Positions 10,643 through 21,669 are shown, numbered from the stretch's first letter. The stretch: DNA of 64,000 bases from Prorocentrum cordatum (GCA_963575745.1 CAUYUJ010015849.1:1-64000); one strand, 5' to 3'. Notes: a model not told the origin generated them from the letters alone. Numbers and translations are program-made.

Positions 10643-11550
10643 GTCGGCCTCCGCTGCTGGCGTGTGTAGAGTATCTGCGGACAGGGAGTCGTTCAGCTCG
10701 GGGTTGTATCCCAGGACCCACTGCCGGACTGTAGCCCTTGTGGTGCATCATCCTGTTGATCTGATTGGGCACGTAGTCCAGTGTTGTCTTCAGGTTCTCG
10801 GTGGTGCGCTCCAGGCCGGTCTCCTCGAGCCAGAGCTCCAGCGACTCGCGCGTCACCTGGTGAGCTCGCCCCACGGGGCCCAAGACCTGCTGAGCCTCGC
10901 CAGGCGCGACTCGCATCTTGATGTTGTGGTGGCTGGCCCAGTCGAGCATCTCCTGACTGCATGCTGCGCCGCACTCGTCCATCACGAGATTGGTCGTGGT
11001 CCCGTAGTGCCGAATCCACGCCTTCTCGATGGACTTGACGGCCTCGGCGGTCGTCTCACGGGTCACGATCCTGCACTTCTGGAATCGGGTAGCTCCGTCC
11101 AGCATGTGCGCAATCCTCGCCGAGCCCGAGCGCAGCTTGATCTCGAAAAAGTCTAGGAAGAGCGCCTGGTTGAACGTCGTCCAGGATGTTGGTGCTGACT
11201 TCGGTGGCTGCGATGCTCGCTTCCGCTCCGCGCAACTGGCGCACTTGTAGCGCTTGGCGCAGGCGATGACATCCTCTCTGGCGCTCGCCGCCGTCAGCAT
11301 CCCCACGAACACCTCCGTGCTGGGATGGCCCAGGTTCTTGTGGAGGCGCTCCACGTACCCGGACACGTTCTGGCCGAACTCGCTCTTGAGCATCTTGTTA
11401 TGGCACGTCTGCTTGGCCTCGTTGCTGTCCACCGTCGCATGGTATATGTACTCCACCGCGTCCTCGCCCTCCTTCAAGCCTAACACCAGGATGTCGGTGT
11501 CCTGACTCGGTGGTTGCTCCAGCAGGTCGCTCAGGATCTGCGCCAGGAGG
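10536..11550 (-). pseudogene. Copia integrase core
   Basis: Integrase joins cDNA to the target. An HHCC zinc-binding module is visible ('LHKNLGH' then 'CASC'). The DDE catalytic core follows: Asp in 'ALFLDFFEIK', Asp in 'NLVMDECG' and Glu in 'APGEAQQVLG', spaced as expected. 'PNQINRMMHHKGYSPA' matches the post-catalytic region of Copia integrases. The frame is continuous with the upstream segment except for the TGA at 11715. Confidence 0.9.
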
Positions 11551-11559
11551 GGCCCGTAG

Positions 11560-12170
11560 TTCTCGGCGAAGCTAGTGCGGTGCAGGTTGGTGCCGGGAAT
11601 CTTGCCATCGAGGTGGACGTGCTTGTGCTGCTCATCACACTGGTACTCGTTGAGCCCTTGAGCCATTCCTCGTCGCGTCGCGCGAACTCCAGTGCGTTTC
11701 CGAGCCAAGCCTTCTCATGGAATCTCCAGTCCTGTCATACACTGATCGAATAGTACATGATGTCCGGGCAACTCGTAAAACCCTTTCGTCCTCAAGCTCC
11801 GTGCCGCAGCTGGTTGCTCAAGGTGGGCATCTCGGTAAGCCTGCCACTGCCTGTGGTAGACCTGCTTGCAGAACATCGGGTGCGCGCGGTGATGACCAGC
11901 ACGCCGCTGCTGCAACAACTTCTTGTCCTCGTCGGTCTGGCAGCCTCGCTCCTGCATGATCGCCCAAGCCTTGCACTCGCGGCTGAGCCATGCGTCGCCC
12001 GGCTGCTCCTCGTCGATCAGGTTGAGGAACTTCTTCTGAATGCTGGGCTTGCTGAAGTCCCAGCTGTTGTGCACTCCGAACGAACTCGCCTGGCGCCCGT
12101 GCTGCCTCAGCTCCTTGGTCAACTCCGAGTTGCCGCCATAAGCCTCCCAGATATTGCGCTTGCACTCCTT
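11560..12170 (-). pseudogene. Methyltransferase-like segment between protease and integrase
   Basis: Not part of the classical Copia set. The order of conserved pieces is 'WEAYGGNSELTKEL' (glycine loop like an AdoMet-binding motif I), 'NSWDFSK', 'DAWLSRECKAWAIMQ' (place of a P-C motif, here with Glu before Cys), 'DAHLEQPAAARSLRT', 'FDQCMTGLE', 'RKRTGVRATRRGMAQGL' and 'CDEQHKHVHLDG'. The arrangement recalls C5-cytosine methyltransferase-like regions that I know from dinoflagellate Copia proteins, where an (E/L)HP..A block and a C..H.H..L.G block occur in this order. The call rests on motif order only; the catalytic P-C pair is not conserved. A TGA at 11715 interrupts it. Confidence 0.45.
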
Positions 12171-12559
12171 GACGTCCTTGGCCCTGCTCAGCCCCTGGTC
12201 TATCTCCTTGCTGGCCGCCTGGAGGGCGTCCTGGCACTTGCGCGGCTGCTTGACGTTGAGGCGCTTGGCTATGTGGATATCTTCGTTTGTCGTGGTGACC
12301 TCGTTGTCGATCTCAACCATGTTGCCGATGAAATACACTGACTCCTCGTAGGGAAGCACCTCGTCTCCACAGAATGTATAGGGGTTGATCGGGCGCTGCA
12401 CGCGAACATGGTCCAACATATTCTGCGGCAACAGGGTCTGGTCGGCGCGCTCCTTCATGCACTCATCGTAGCTCTCCAGCATATCCATGATGAAGTGTCC
12501 TCGCTTGGGCTGCTGGCGTAGCGGAAACCACTTGCCGTCACCATCCCAGCATGCCCTCT

Positions 12560-13020
12560 TGTTCTTGTAATCCACGACCATGCCGAGCTCCTCCATCACC
12601 GGCCTAGCGAACAAGAGTCGCGTGCGTCCGGAGATCACGCAAGTGAGGATCTCCACGAACTTGCCGCCAGAGAAGGAGGGAACCATGACGCATGCGGTCG
12701 CCTCGCCGGTCGCGTCGTCGCCGTACCTGAAACTCTTGCTGCACGGGGGAATCTTCATCTTGTTGACCGGGAACCCTCTGGCAACCAGCTGCTCTCAGTA
12801 GCCTTTCAGCGTCTCAAGGCCCACTATCACGCTGGTCGCTCCACTGTCGCGCATCGCCTCCGATGGTTCCAACTCGGTCGAGATGTAAACGTCCTCCGCC
12901 TCATCCGTGACCATCCTCGCCTCGGCCACATCGCCCCCCCACGCGCTGTCTCTTGCGGCTCGCGCGCGGGCAGTCCCTGGCGAAGTGGCCTCGACCTCCG
13001 CGTCGTAGGCAGATCTTTTC
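12560..13020 (-). pseudogene. Copia aspartic protease
   Basis: The retropepsin active site 'RDSGATSVIVG' is visible with its catalytic Asp. Further downstream come 'VEILTCVISGRTRLLFARPVMEELGMVVD' elements, cut by a TGA at 12795 in between. The protease processes the polyprotein. It is one frame off gag, as the gag frame runs out just after the zinc knuckle near 12901. Confidence 0.8.
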
Positions 13021-14166
13021 TTCTGTAGCTCTGATGAGTGGTGGATGTGGTGGCTGACCTCGTCCAGGTGAACCTCGGCCGTAGCCGCTGGCGTGCGCAT
13101 TCTTGCCGCGCCCCTTGCCGGTGCCTTTCCCAGTCGTCTTGCCTCTTGATGTGCCGCGTGCCGCGCCTCGTCCTCGAGCCTGGCCGGCCCTGGGAACGAT
13201 GGCCGTTGAGCTTCTCTGTGGTGGCGGCACCATCGCGACAACTGGGTAGAAACCTCTCGCCAACCTCATGTCGTTCATCTTCTGCCTCGCGTCCGTGTAG
13301 ACTGCCATAATCTCGTCGTACTGATCCACATCATGCGACTGGTCCGGCATGGGGGTGCCACTCATGGTAGTCGTCTCGCTGTAGTAGGCCACCTCTGAGT
13401 CGAAGCTGGGCCCTGCATGCACTCGTTGATCCTCTGCAGCTTCCTCGTAGTACTCGTCTTCCTCGCATCCGTAGTAGGCCTCCTCCTGGAAAACGTCATC
13501 GTCGTCGTAGTCGTCCAGGTTGTATGCTGCCGCTCCCGAGCTCGCTCTGTAACTTGGAAATGAGTCCAGGCCGAACGTCTTCTCCATCTCGCTCTCGACC
13601 TTGTCCAGCGACAGGTTGTCGCCGACCTGGCTCGTGATCAGCTGCTTGCCCTCTTTGTCTAAGCATGTCCGTCGTAACAGGAACCAGCCGAGCACCTCGT
13701 CTGGCAAGATGACGTCGTGCGCGCGAACCTCCCGCTCGGCCGCGCGAAACCTCGCGAGGTAATCCATCAGATTCCCCTTAGGCCTGCGAGCTGACCTTAA
13801 GAAGAACGTCTCGACATCTGTCGGCAGTTCCGTGATCTGGTCATACTTGTACGCCCGGTCGAGGGCGTCTACGATGGTCTGCCATCCTTTCTCCTCCTCG
13901 AGCTTCTCAATGTCTTAGTCCTCGACCACCTCCCACGCCCGGCCGCTCAGGCCTTGCATGATCTCCAAGCCTACTGTCTTCTCCTGTTCTCGTCCACGAG
14001 CCCGCGCTGCGAATATCTCCACCTTCCGTCGGAAGGTCTTGTACCCGTCGATCGAGCCGTCGAACTCTGGGGCTCGACCCAGGAATCCAGAGGAGAGCTG
14101 CTGTCCATCTCCAGCCGCCGCTGCGCGCCCGAGCGCGCCTCCTGCCGCTGCTCCTCGCCCCCCCAT
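12901..14166 (-). pseudogene. Copia gag
   Basis: Capsid/nucleocapsid region. The N-terminus has 'PEFDGSIDGYKTFRRKVEIF' and 'IMQGLSGRAWEVVED', typical of the gag entry region. A TAA at 13915 lies in frame, and the frame then continues through 'DALDRAYKYDQITELP' and 'YLARFRAAEREV' to the C-terminus. A zinc knuckle near the end reads 'CLRRGGRGHFARDC': spacing is that of CCHC (x2, x4, x4), but the second Cys is Arg, so zinc binding is probably lost. I chose the ATG at 14166 because it is the first in this frame inside the 5' LTR. Confidence 0.85.
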
Positions 14167-14231
14167 TGCCGCCTGGTGGTGGCATCGTTGAAGTACTTCA
14201 CTATGTCCGTGTGCGTGTCCGTGGAGCTACT

Positions 14232-14243
14232 GCTCCGCTACCA
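14232..14243 (-). promoter_or_regulatory. Primer binding site (initiator tRNA-Met type)
   Basis: One base inside the 5' LTR the minus strand reads TGGTAGCGGAGC. This closely resembles the complement of an eukaryotic initiator tRNA-Met 3' end (TGGTAGCAGAG...). The position and the TGG start are right for a minus-strand cDNA primer site. Confidence 0.7.
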
Positions 14244-14244
14244 A

Positions 14245-14557
14245 TGTCAACTGCTCAACGCTCTCGAAATCGTCGAACCTCACTCGAAATCCGTTTCCCG
14301 CCCTCGGCCGAAACGTCCTCGACACCGTCCCCGATCACGCTCTGCGGGCGGGGAAGGGTGATGGTAACCTTTTGGTCTGCCGAGAGGCCTCTCGAGCTAA
14401 AGATGGCAATGGTGTTTGCTGTCTTGACTGCTGCTCTGCACTGCGTGCAGTACACATGCTCTGCCATGCATGCTGGGGGGAGGGTAGCATCTAACATCTT
14501 ATGCCCGAAATCCTCTCAAATACACTAGCAACTGCATGGTGCGGAGTACAGTTCACA
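14245..14557 (-). repeat. Copia 5' LTR
   Basis: 313-bp partner of 6935-7246, with the same ends and about 93-94 percent identity by hand alignment. In element orientation it is the upstream LTR and would carry the promoter. No TATA-like box is obvious. Confidence 0.95.
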
Positions 14558-14562
14558 GGCGG
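14558..14562. repeat. Target site duplication GGCGG (right)
   Basis: Exact repeat of 6930-6934, directly after the LTR end. Confidence 0.85.
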
Positions 14563-14872
14563 CAGCCCAGCGCGCGCGGCGGCGGCCAGGCGCCGCCGCC
14601 GCCGCAGGGCGGCGCCCGAGGGGGGCGAGGCCATCGCGGGGCCGGCCCGGCGCGAACCTGTCCAGGGGCGGGCTCGAGCCGAGACGGCTTGAGCCAGGGG
14701 GGCTACGGGCTGGTGGGGGTACTTTTTCGGTCGCGCCGGCCGGCCCACTCAGACACTGTTTTTTTCCCAACCATTCTGTGGTGTTGGGTCCTCGTTTTGA
14801 AGAGACGTTGCCCGCGTTCCTCCTCCTCCTTCCTCCTCCTCCCCTTCCTCCCCCCTCCTCCCCCTCCCACAC
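14563..14872. other. GC-rich DNA, no gene
   Basis: Continuation of the GGC/GCC-rich target region (to about 14700), then unique DNA ending in a CTCCTC-rich tract at 14818-14870 that leads into the satellite. Confidence 0.6.
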
Positions 14873-17165
14873 CCATTTTGGCACACCCCTCACACGTTTC
14901 GTGGCCCCATAGGGAGCTCCACCGAAGGCCCCAGTGGCTGCGCCCGCATGCGGTTCCACCCTCCATTCTGGCACACCCCTCACACGTTTCGTGGCCACAT
15001 AGGAAGCTCCACCGAAGGCCCCAGTGGCTGCGCCCGCATGCGGTTCCACTTCCCATTCTGGCACACCCCTCACACGTTTCGTGGCCCCATAGGGAGCTCC
15101 ACCGAAGGCCCCAGTGGCTGCGCTGGCATGCGGTTCCACACCCCATTCTGGCACACCCCTCACACGCTTCGTGGCCCCATAGGGAGCTCCACCGAAGGCC
15201 CCAGTGGCTGCGCCCGCATGCGGTTCCACCCCCCATTCTGGCACACCCCTCACACGTTCGTGGCCCCATAGGGAGCTCCACCGAAGGCCCCAGTGGCTGC
15301 GCCCGCATGCGGTTCCACCCCCCATTCTGGCACACCCCTCACACGTTTCGTGGCCCCATAGGGAGCTCCACCGAAGGCCCCAGTGGCTGCGCCCGCATGC
15401 GGTTCCACCCCCCATTCTGGCACACCCCTCACACGTTTCGTGGCCCCATAGGGAGCTCCACCGAAGGCCCCAGTGGCTGCGCCCGCATGCGGTTCCACCC
15501 CCCATTCTGGCACACCCCTCACACGTTTCGTGGCCCCATAGGGAGCTCCACCGAAGGCCCCAGTGGCTGCGCCCGCATGCGGTTCCACCCCCATTCTGGC
15601 ACACCCCTCACACGTTTCGTGGCCCCATAGGGAGCTCCACCGAAGGCCCCAGTGGCTGCGCCCGCATGCGGTTCCACCCCCCATTTTGCACACCCCTCAC
15701 ACGCTTCGTGGCCCCATAGGGAGCTCCACCGAAGGCCCCAGTGGCTGCGCCCGCATGCGGTTCCACCCCCCATTCTGGCACACCCCTCACACGTTTCGTG
15801 GCCCCATAGGGAGCTCCACCGAAGGCCCCAGTGGCTGCGCCCGCATGCGGTTCCACCCCCCATTCTGGCACACCCCTCACACGTTTCGTGGCCCCATAGG
15901 GAGCTCCACCGAAGGCCCCAGTGGCTGCGCCCGCATGCGGTTCCACCCCCCATTCTGGCACACCCCTCACACGCTTCGTGGGTGGCTCCATGGGGAGCTC
16001 CACCGAACGCCCAGTGGCTGCGCTCGCATGTGGTTCCCCCCCCCTCATTTCGGCACACCCCTCACACGGTTCGTGGCCCCATAGAGAGCTCCACCGAAGG
16101 CCCCAGTGGCTGCGCTCGCATGCGGTTCCACACCCTTTTTCGGCACGCCCTCACACGTCTCGTGGCCCCATAGGGAGCTCCACCGAACGCCGCAGTGGCT
16201 GCGCTCGCATGCGGTTCCACCCCCCAATTCGGCACACCCCTCACACGTTTCGTGGCTCCATAGGGAGCTCCACCGAAGGCCCCAGTGGCTGCGCTGGCAT
16301 GCGGTTCCACACCCCATTCTGGCACACCCCTCGCACGTTTCGTGGCCCCATAGGGGGCTCCACCAAAGGTCCCAGTGGCACTGCCCGCTTGCGTCCGCCA
16401 CCACCCAGCACAGCCCTTGTTCCCTGCGCTTCACCCACCCAGAACAGCGCTTCGTAGCCCTATAGGGAGCTCCACCAAAGGTCCCAGCGGCACCGCCCGC
16501 ATGCGTCCGCCACCACCCTGCACAGCCCTTGCTCCCTGCCTGCGTTTCACCCACCCAGTACAGCGTTTCGTGGCCCCATAGGGAGCTCCACCGAAGGCCC
16601 CAGTGGCTGCGCCCGCATGCGGTTCCACCCCCCATTTCGGCACACCCCTCACACGTTTCGTGGCTCCATAGGGAGCTCCACCGAAGGCCCCAGTGGCTGC
16701 GCTGGCATGCGGTTCCACACCCCATTCTGGCACACCCCTCGCACGTTTCGTGGCCCCATAGGGGGCTCCACCAAAGGTCCCAGTGGCACTGCCCGCTTGC
16801 GTCCGCCACCACCCAGCACAGCCCTTGTTCCCTGCGCTTCACCCACCCAGAACAGCGCTTCGTAGCCCTATAGGGAGCTCCACCAAAGGTCCCAGCGGCA
16901 CCGCCCGCATGCGCCCGCCACCACCCTGCACAGCCCTTGCTCCCTGCCTGCGTTTCACCCACCCAGTACAGCGTTTCGTGGCCCCATAGGGAGCTCCACC
17001 GAAGGTCCCAGTGGCACCGCTCGCATGCGTCCGCCACCACGCAGCACAGCCATTGCTGACCGCGTCTCACCCACCCAGTACAGCGCTTCGTGGCCCCATA
17101 GGGAGCTCCACCGAAGGTCCCAGTGGCGCCGCCCGCATGCGTCCGCCACCACCCAGCACAATTGC
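14873..17165 (+). repeat. Satellite array, 89-90 bp unit
   Basis: About 25 head-to-tail units. The A type contains 'GGCACACCCCTCACACG', 'TTTCGTGGCCCCATAGGG', 'AGCTCCACCGAAGGCCCC', 'AGTGGCTGCGCCCGCATGCG' and 'GTTCCACCCCCCATTCT'. From 14873 to about 15960 units are nearly identical. After 16000 they diverge, and a longer B type appears with 'GCGTCCGCCACCACCC'. Ninety bases is 30 codons, so several frames stay open and predict 30-residue repeats; these are not supported as genes. Confidence 0.95.
16215..17030 (+). repeat. 408-bp higher-order repeat (two copies)
   Basis: 16215-16622 and 16623-17030 are near-identical blocks, each made of two A-type and two B-type satellite units in the same order. 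The offset of 408 bp is constant across the block. This is the A-A-B-B higher-order organisation produced by unequal exchange. Confidence 0.88.
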
Positions 17166-17169
17166 GGCA

Positions 17170-19100
17170 TTCACAACTGCATATGATTGGGTCCTTCGCC
17201 AGGCTAATTTTTTTTGTTGTTTTACATCCGCGGGCGGAAGCGCCAGCGGCGGCGGGTAACGGTCGGGCTGCGGCCGCTACAAATTTTCCGAAAGCACTGG
17301 TGGGGTTACGCGAAGTGTATAGAATTTGTTCTTTCACTGGTGTTTGGAAGAACGTGTTCGCCCAAACGACAGGCCGAGCGGGCGCTCGTCTTTCTGGGAG
17401 GCACTGGGAAAGGAATGTACTCATGAGGAGGGCACTGATGATGGAGGGTGTATTGCAGCAGCGTTGATACATCCTGGGTTGGTCCTCCTCCTCTCCCACC
17501 CTTTCTCCGCCCCCCTCGCTGTCCTCCATCCCTCATCGAACCGGTTCGTTGAGCAAAGCGGGCGCCAAATCGGCGCCTGGGACGTGAAGGACGAGATGCG
17601 TCCGGCATGGCGACCTAGCCCCGGAAGGCCCAGCGTGATCTGGTCCGAGGGCGAACTCCTCGCGCGCGGTATGAGGACAGAAGGAGGAAAGGGGGAGCGA
17701 GGAGGGGGGATGTGGAGGAGGATAACAGAGGATAGCGGAGACGAGGCGTAGGAGCATGGAGATGGCAAGGGCGATGAGAGGAGAAGAACAGAGGTGAGGA
17801 CGGGCAGGACGACAAGGAGAAGGACGTGGAGGAGAAGGAGGGCAAGAGAGAGGAGAATCGGAAGAATGACGAGGGGGGGAGGACTGAGGAGGAGAGGAGG
17901 AGGAGAAGGAGGAGGAGGAGGAGGAGGAGGTGGACCACGATGACAAAAACGAGGACCAAGAAAACGATCTGGGCCCTGGCGCTCCCAGGCGCCTCGTCCA
18001 CCCGTTCCCTCGGCACTGGCCGGACGCGAGGAGGGAGGAGGGAGGGATTTCCTCGTGAGGGGAGGACTGAGGGAAGAAGGAAGGGAGCGAGGTCTGTTGC
18101 TTGTATCCCCAGCTGACGCGTGAGCTTCTCGTCCAGACCCACGGGGTGCCAGGTCAACTACTGAGTCCGCCCACGCAGAAGAAGAAAGCGGGTCCTCGCC
18201 TGAGGGGCAACGATAAAGGAGCACTCGCAAAGGGGTGAAACATTGACCGGGAATCGGCGATATATCGCCGCTAGATCGGCGATAGGCTTCCGATTGCACA
18301 TCCCAACGCTCCTGGGTGCGGTGGAGCTGTCGGCCCGTATCGGCGATGAATAGACGATTGAGGTTCGATGCATTCGCCCCTATGCCCATCCCCCCCCTAT
18401 TGTCGCCCCTGGGGAAGGGGAGAATGAAGGGGCCCTGGGACACACAAATAAATACACACAAATAAAAAGGCTCCCCATATTTTCCCATATTTTCTGAGCT
18501 TTTGTCTTCCCGCCCAGTTCCCATATTTTCCCATTATGTCCTTGGGGATCGACGATTAATTGTGTCTGTGTGTTTTTTCCCTCCTGAGAGAAGGAGAGAG
18601 GGGAGGGATGGGGCGAGGAGAAGGGAGAAGGAGGAGACGGGAGGGGGCAGAGAGCGCGTGGGAGGGGAAAGACGAGAAGGAGTAAAAGGAAGTGGCATGC
18701 GGGAGGGGGAGGAGGGAAGGACATGGAGACGAGGAGGAGGGAAGAGGGAGGGGGAGGAGGGAAGGAGGATGGGAGGAAGAGGGAGGGGGAGGACGCAAGG
18801 AGGAAGGAGGATAAGGAAATGCGAATAGGGATGAGGGAAGCTGGGGGGTGTGGGGGATTATGGAGAATAGGGAGGATATGCATGGGGGGTCGCCTCCTCT
18901 CGCCTCATCCGCGATTTCGCCCGAGCGGTTTCGCCCGGGACGGTATCGCCTCGGCCGGTTTCGACCGGTAGCGAGTTTGCGCAGTGAGGCTTTCGCCATG
19001 CCCGGTCGGGCTTGCCCACGAACGACACCGTCGCGGGTGAAACCGTTTCGGGCGAAAGGCGCGCCTGGGAGCTTCCCTCTCTGGACGCGGATTTCTATGC
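17170..19100. other. No recognised gene; purine-rich tracts
   Basis: 17690-17945 and 18590-18800 are long GGA/GAG-rich purine tracts. 18240-18340 repeats a 'TCGGCGAT' block several times. 18905-19080 contains repeated 'TTTCGCCCG' and 'GGTTTCG' pieces. None shows protein or RNA gene features. Confidence 0.55.
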
Positions 19101-19119
19101 ATGAGACTCTGAACCAAAT

Positions 19120-19400
19120 CATGATTAAGCCTATCAGCCCCTGTGTGCTCTTAGAGACACAGGAAAACCACCCCCCGCTGTCTCCTCGCCGTCCTGGCTC
19201 CCAGACAGGACATCCAATAATCTACGTTCAGTGAGGTAGTAAACTGATTAGTATGTGTGCGCTTCTGTGACAGCGAACACATTTATCTTTGTCCAGCGCC
19301 TCCACGTGGATCTGTAGCTCCTCCAACTTCGCCTCCGTCAGGCCCTCGACATTTCAGGACACAAAGCTGAGGTTCACTTCGCTAGGTTGCAACTGACCTC
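19120..19400 (-). pseudogene. LINE endonuclease N-terminal relic
   Basis: On the minus strand the block at 19290-19370 reads 'NVEGLTEAKLEELQIHVEA', preceded by 'LSFVS' and a TGA exactly where a Trp is expected before NVEG. This is the start of a LINE AP-endonuclease (W-N-V-x-G-L). Downstream, in other frames, weak traces of the following endonuclease part are seen around 19130-19240. The fragment is short and multiply shifted. It gives no function, but shows a further LINE insertion. Confidence 0.5.
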
Positions 19401-20680
19401 CTCAAAAATCAGGGTCTGCATGCTCGCTGTCACGGCGTCCGGCTGAGTCGGCCCACCTCGAATGCCAAGGTCTCCAGCAATGCATGTACGTGTGGACCAA
19501 TTTCTTAACCGATGTGGGCTCATAGCACCCCGACTGCAGGCGCCGGTGAAACAATGTGGGGGTCACTCCTACTCTTAGGTCGGGCTTGTCCCCTACAGGC
19601 GGGTTTTGGGTGAAAAAATTGAAGACTCCAAAAATGCCCCAAAAGAGTCAAACAACAATCAACAAATAGTCCCCAGACTATTTTTCACTATTTTTGAACA
19701 TTCCCCCCGTAGAGGGACAGGCCCGACTCAATCCTACTCCCCTGGACGCATGGCGGCGCCCGCTAGCTTCCCAGTGGGGAGGCCCTTCGCGATGGCCCAT
19801 CGCAACTCGGGATAACAGGTCGTCAGACTTTGTCCTGGGCTCCTTGGCGAGAGTGCCCGTGAAGCTCCGCACGAATCTCCCACCCTCGTGCCAAATATAC
19901 TAAACGCCGTTCTGCGACACTTTCGCGGTCAGGTCGTAATCCCCCCTGACCGCGATAATGGAAATATGGAGCCGCGTCGTTGACCGAGGTCGCGTCCGGC
20001 ACCGCCAACATGTTGTTCAACATGCACGCCATGCCAAAGCATAACTCCGACCGGCGCGCTTGATGGGGGACCGGTCCTGGTGCGCCCAGATGTGCCCCCC
20101 TCCGCTACGGAGGCCGGCGCCCCGCAAGAGTTCTATCGCTCTGTTGCGCTCATTCGTTGCCCCGCCTCGGCGAAGAGAAGCTTTTGGCAACCACCCATTT
20201 ACACCTATCTTCGCTGAGAGAGGGGCTCCTGCAGGATTCAAATGCTGCTCCAAACATGTGGTCGCCTGGGAAAGGTCGGACAGGCCGTCAAAGTTCTGGA
20301 TCACAGCCGTCCCGTGCAAGTCGCGAGTGATAGAAAACTACCCGGCTTTTCTACCACGCTGAAGGTGGGGACGAGGAGAGGATAGAGAAGACAGATGAAG
20401 ACAATAATGCGGCATCACACATTGGGTGCACACAGCTGCCAACAAATCGTGTTGGGATGGGCATTGGGGCGCATGGCAAAAGCGACGCTGCTCCGCAGCG
20501 GATGGCAAGGGCGAGCCTGGACAGCTGAAGCGGCCCAGAGTCGGCCAAGAGCGGCTGCAAACACCGCCGCGCAATGCCCGTGCAAACAGTGGCATCGAGG
20601 ACACACATCCGGGGAGGGAGGGAGGAGGACGGACGGGGGCAAGGAGGGAAACAGCGCGGGTGGCAATTGACGCCATCATG
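19400..20680. other. No recognised gene
   Basis: Unique-looking, less GC-biased DNA. Open frames up to about 110 codons occur on both strands without recognisable motifs. Confidence 0.5.
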
Positions 20681-20685
20681 GGAAT

Positions 20686-20850
20686 CCCACCAGCCCTCTG
20701 GGCGTCGGTGATTTAGAGCGTTTCTTCTTCCACCCCTCCTTCTTCCCCTTCGGGGAGGGGTTTACCCCTCCCCCCACCCCCTCCCCACTGACCTGGACAG
20801 GGGGGGCCGCGACGCGTTGGAGCGTCCAAGATGAGCCAAGACGACTCCAA
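20686..20850 (+). repeat. Direct repeat, copy 1 (about 150 bp)
   Basis: Starts 'CCACCAGCCCTCTGGGCGTC', contains 'CCCCTTCGGGGAGGGGTTTA' with a hairpin-like CCCCTTCGGGG, and ends near 'CTGACCTGGACAG'. A second copy lies at 21414-21566 about 728 bp downstream. Confidence 0.85.
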
Positions 20851-21400
20851 GAGTGCCTCAGGGAGCCCAAGATCGCCTCCAAGATGGTTCAAGATAGCGC
20901 AAGATGCCTCAAGATGGTTCCGAAGATGCTCCAAGACGCTCCAAGACCGCCCCAAGACGGCTCTAAGTGTCCACTAGAGCTCCCCTCGGATGCCCCCATG
21001 AAGCCAAAATGTTTCAAAACCCAAGGGAAAATCAATGTTTTTGGCGTTCTCGCGCTTTCGCTTCCGATGCCCACCCGAGGCGTCAAGATAGCTCCAAGAT
21101 GGCTCAAGATAGCTCCAATAAGGGCCCAAGAAAGCCCGAAGACGGCGCAACGAGCGCCCAAGAGCCCTCCAAGAGCGGTTCAGGAGGCGATTTTAGAGGC
21201 TTTCCAGGAGCGACGCTAATTAGTGCTTCCGCTTTCTTTGACAGATCCCCTCCAATATGGGCTCTACCAGCGCCTCTGAGGCCTCCAACAGCGCTTCAAG
21301 AACGCCCCAAGAGACGCCCAAGAGGCCTCCAGGAGGCTCACAAGATAGTGAAAGATGGGCCAAGACGGTTCCGAAAGAGCTTCGGGGAGCCCAAGATAGC
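20830..21400 (+). repeat. Degenerate CAAGATGG-type minisatellite
   Basis: Many short units built on 'CAAGATGGCTC' or 'CCAAGACGCTCC' with 10-16 bp spacing. The related array at 21670-21935 and diverged stretches at 23780-23880 and 25500-25830 belong to the same pattern. Confidence 0.7.
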
Positions 21401-21413
21401 CTCCAATATGGCT

Positions 21414-21566
21414 GAAAATCCTACCAGCCCTCTGGGCGTCGGTGGTTTAGGGCGTTTCCTCTTCCACCCCTCCCTCTTCCCCTTCGGGGAGGGGTTTACC
21501 CCTCCCCCTACCCCCTCCCCACTGACCTGGACAGGACGGGCGGGGAGCGGTCAGAGCGTCCAAAAC
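21414..21566 (+). repeat. Direct repeat, copy 2
   Basis: Close copy of 20686-20850, including the CCCCTTCGGGGAGGGG segment and the CTGACCTGGACAG end. Confidence 0.85.
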
Positions 21567-21669
21567 AGCCTCGGCGAGGAAGCCAAAATCATTGATTTGG
21601 GTTTTGGCCCCATTTTGGCCTCCTGGGGGGGCAACGCTAATTAAAGCTCAGCTCTTCTTTGATAGATCT

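Larger units (their letters stand above)
6930..14562 (-). mobile_element. Full-length Copia LTR retrotransposon (inactive)
   Basis: Complete element read on the minus strand: LTR, primer binding site, gag, protease, methyltransferase-like segment, integrase, RT, RNase H, C-terminal membrane segment, LTR. The order integrase before RT and the 5-bp target duplication are diagnostic of Ty1/Copia. The coding region holds in-frame stops (13915, 12795, 11715, 9731) and frameshifts (near 13000, 10600, 8610 and 8200), so this copy is dead. The two LTRs differ at roughly 20 of 313 positions by my hand alignment, so the insertion is not recent. No clear polypurine tract is seen beside the 3' LTR. Confidence 0.93.

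Noticed and set aside
14873-17165. CRISPR array
   Set aside because: The units are contiguous near-identical satellite monomers without variable spacers, and the genome is eukaryotic.
14525-17529. Large ORFs of 30-residue repeats on both strands
   Set aside because: Produced by the 89-90-bp satellite, which stays open because 90 is divisible by three. No start context or domain.
20880-21400. Further spliced-leader relics (GGCTCAAG matches)
   Set aside because: These are units of the CAAGATGGCTC minisatellite; the match does not extend to the rest of the leader.
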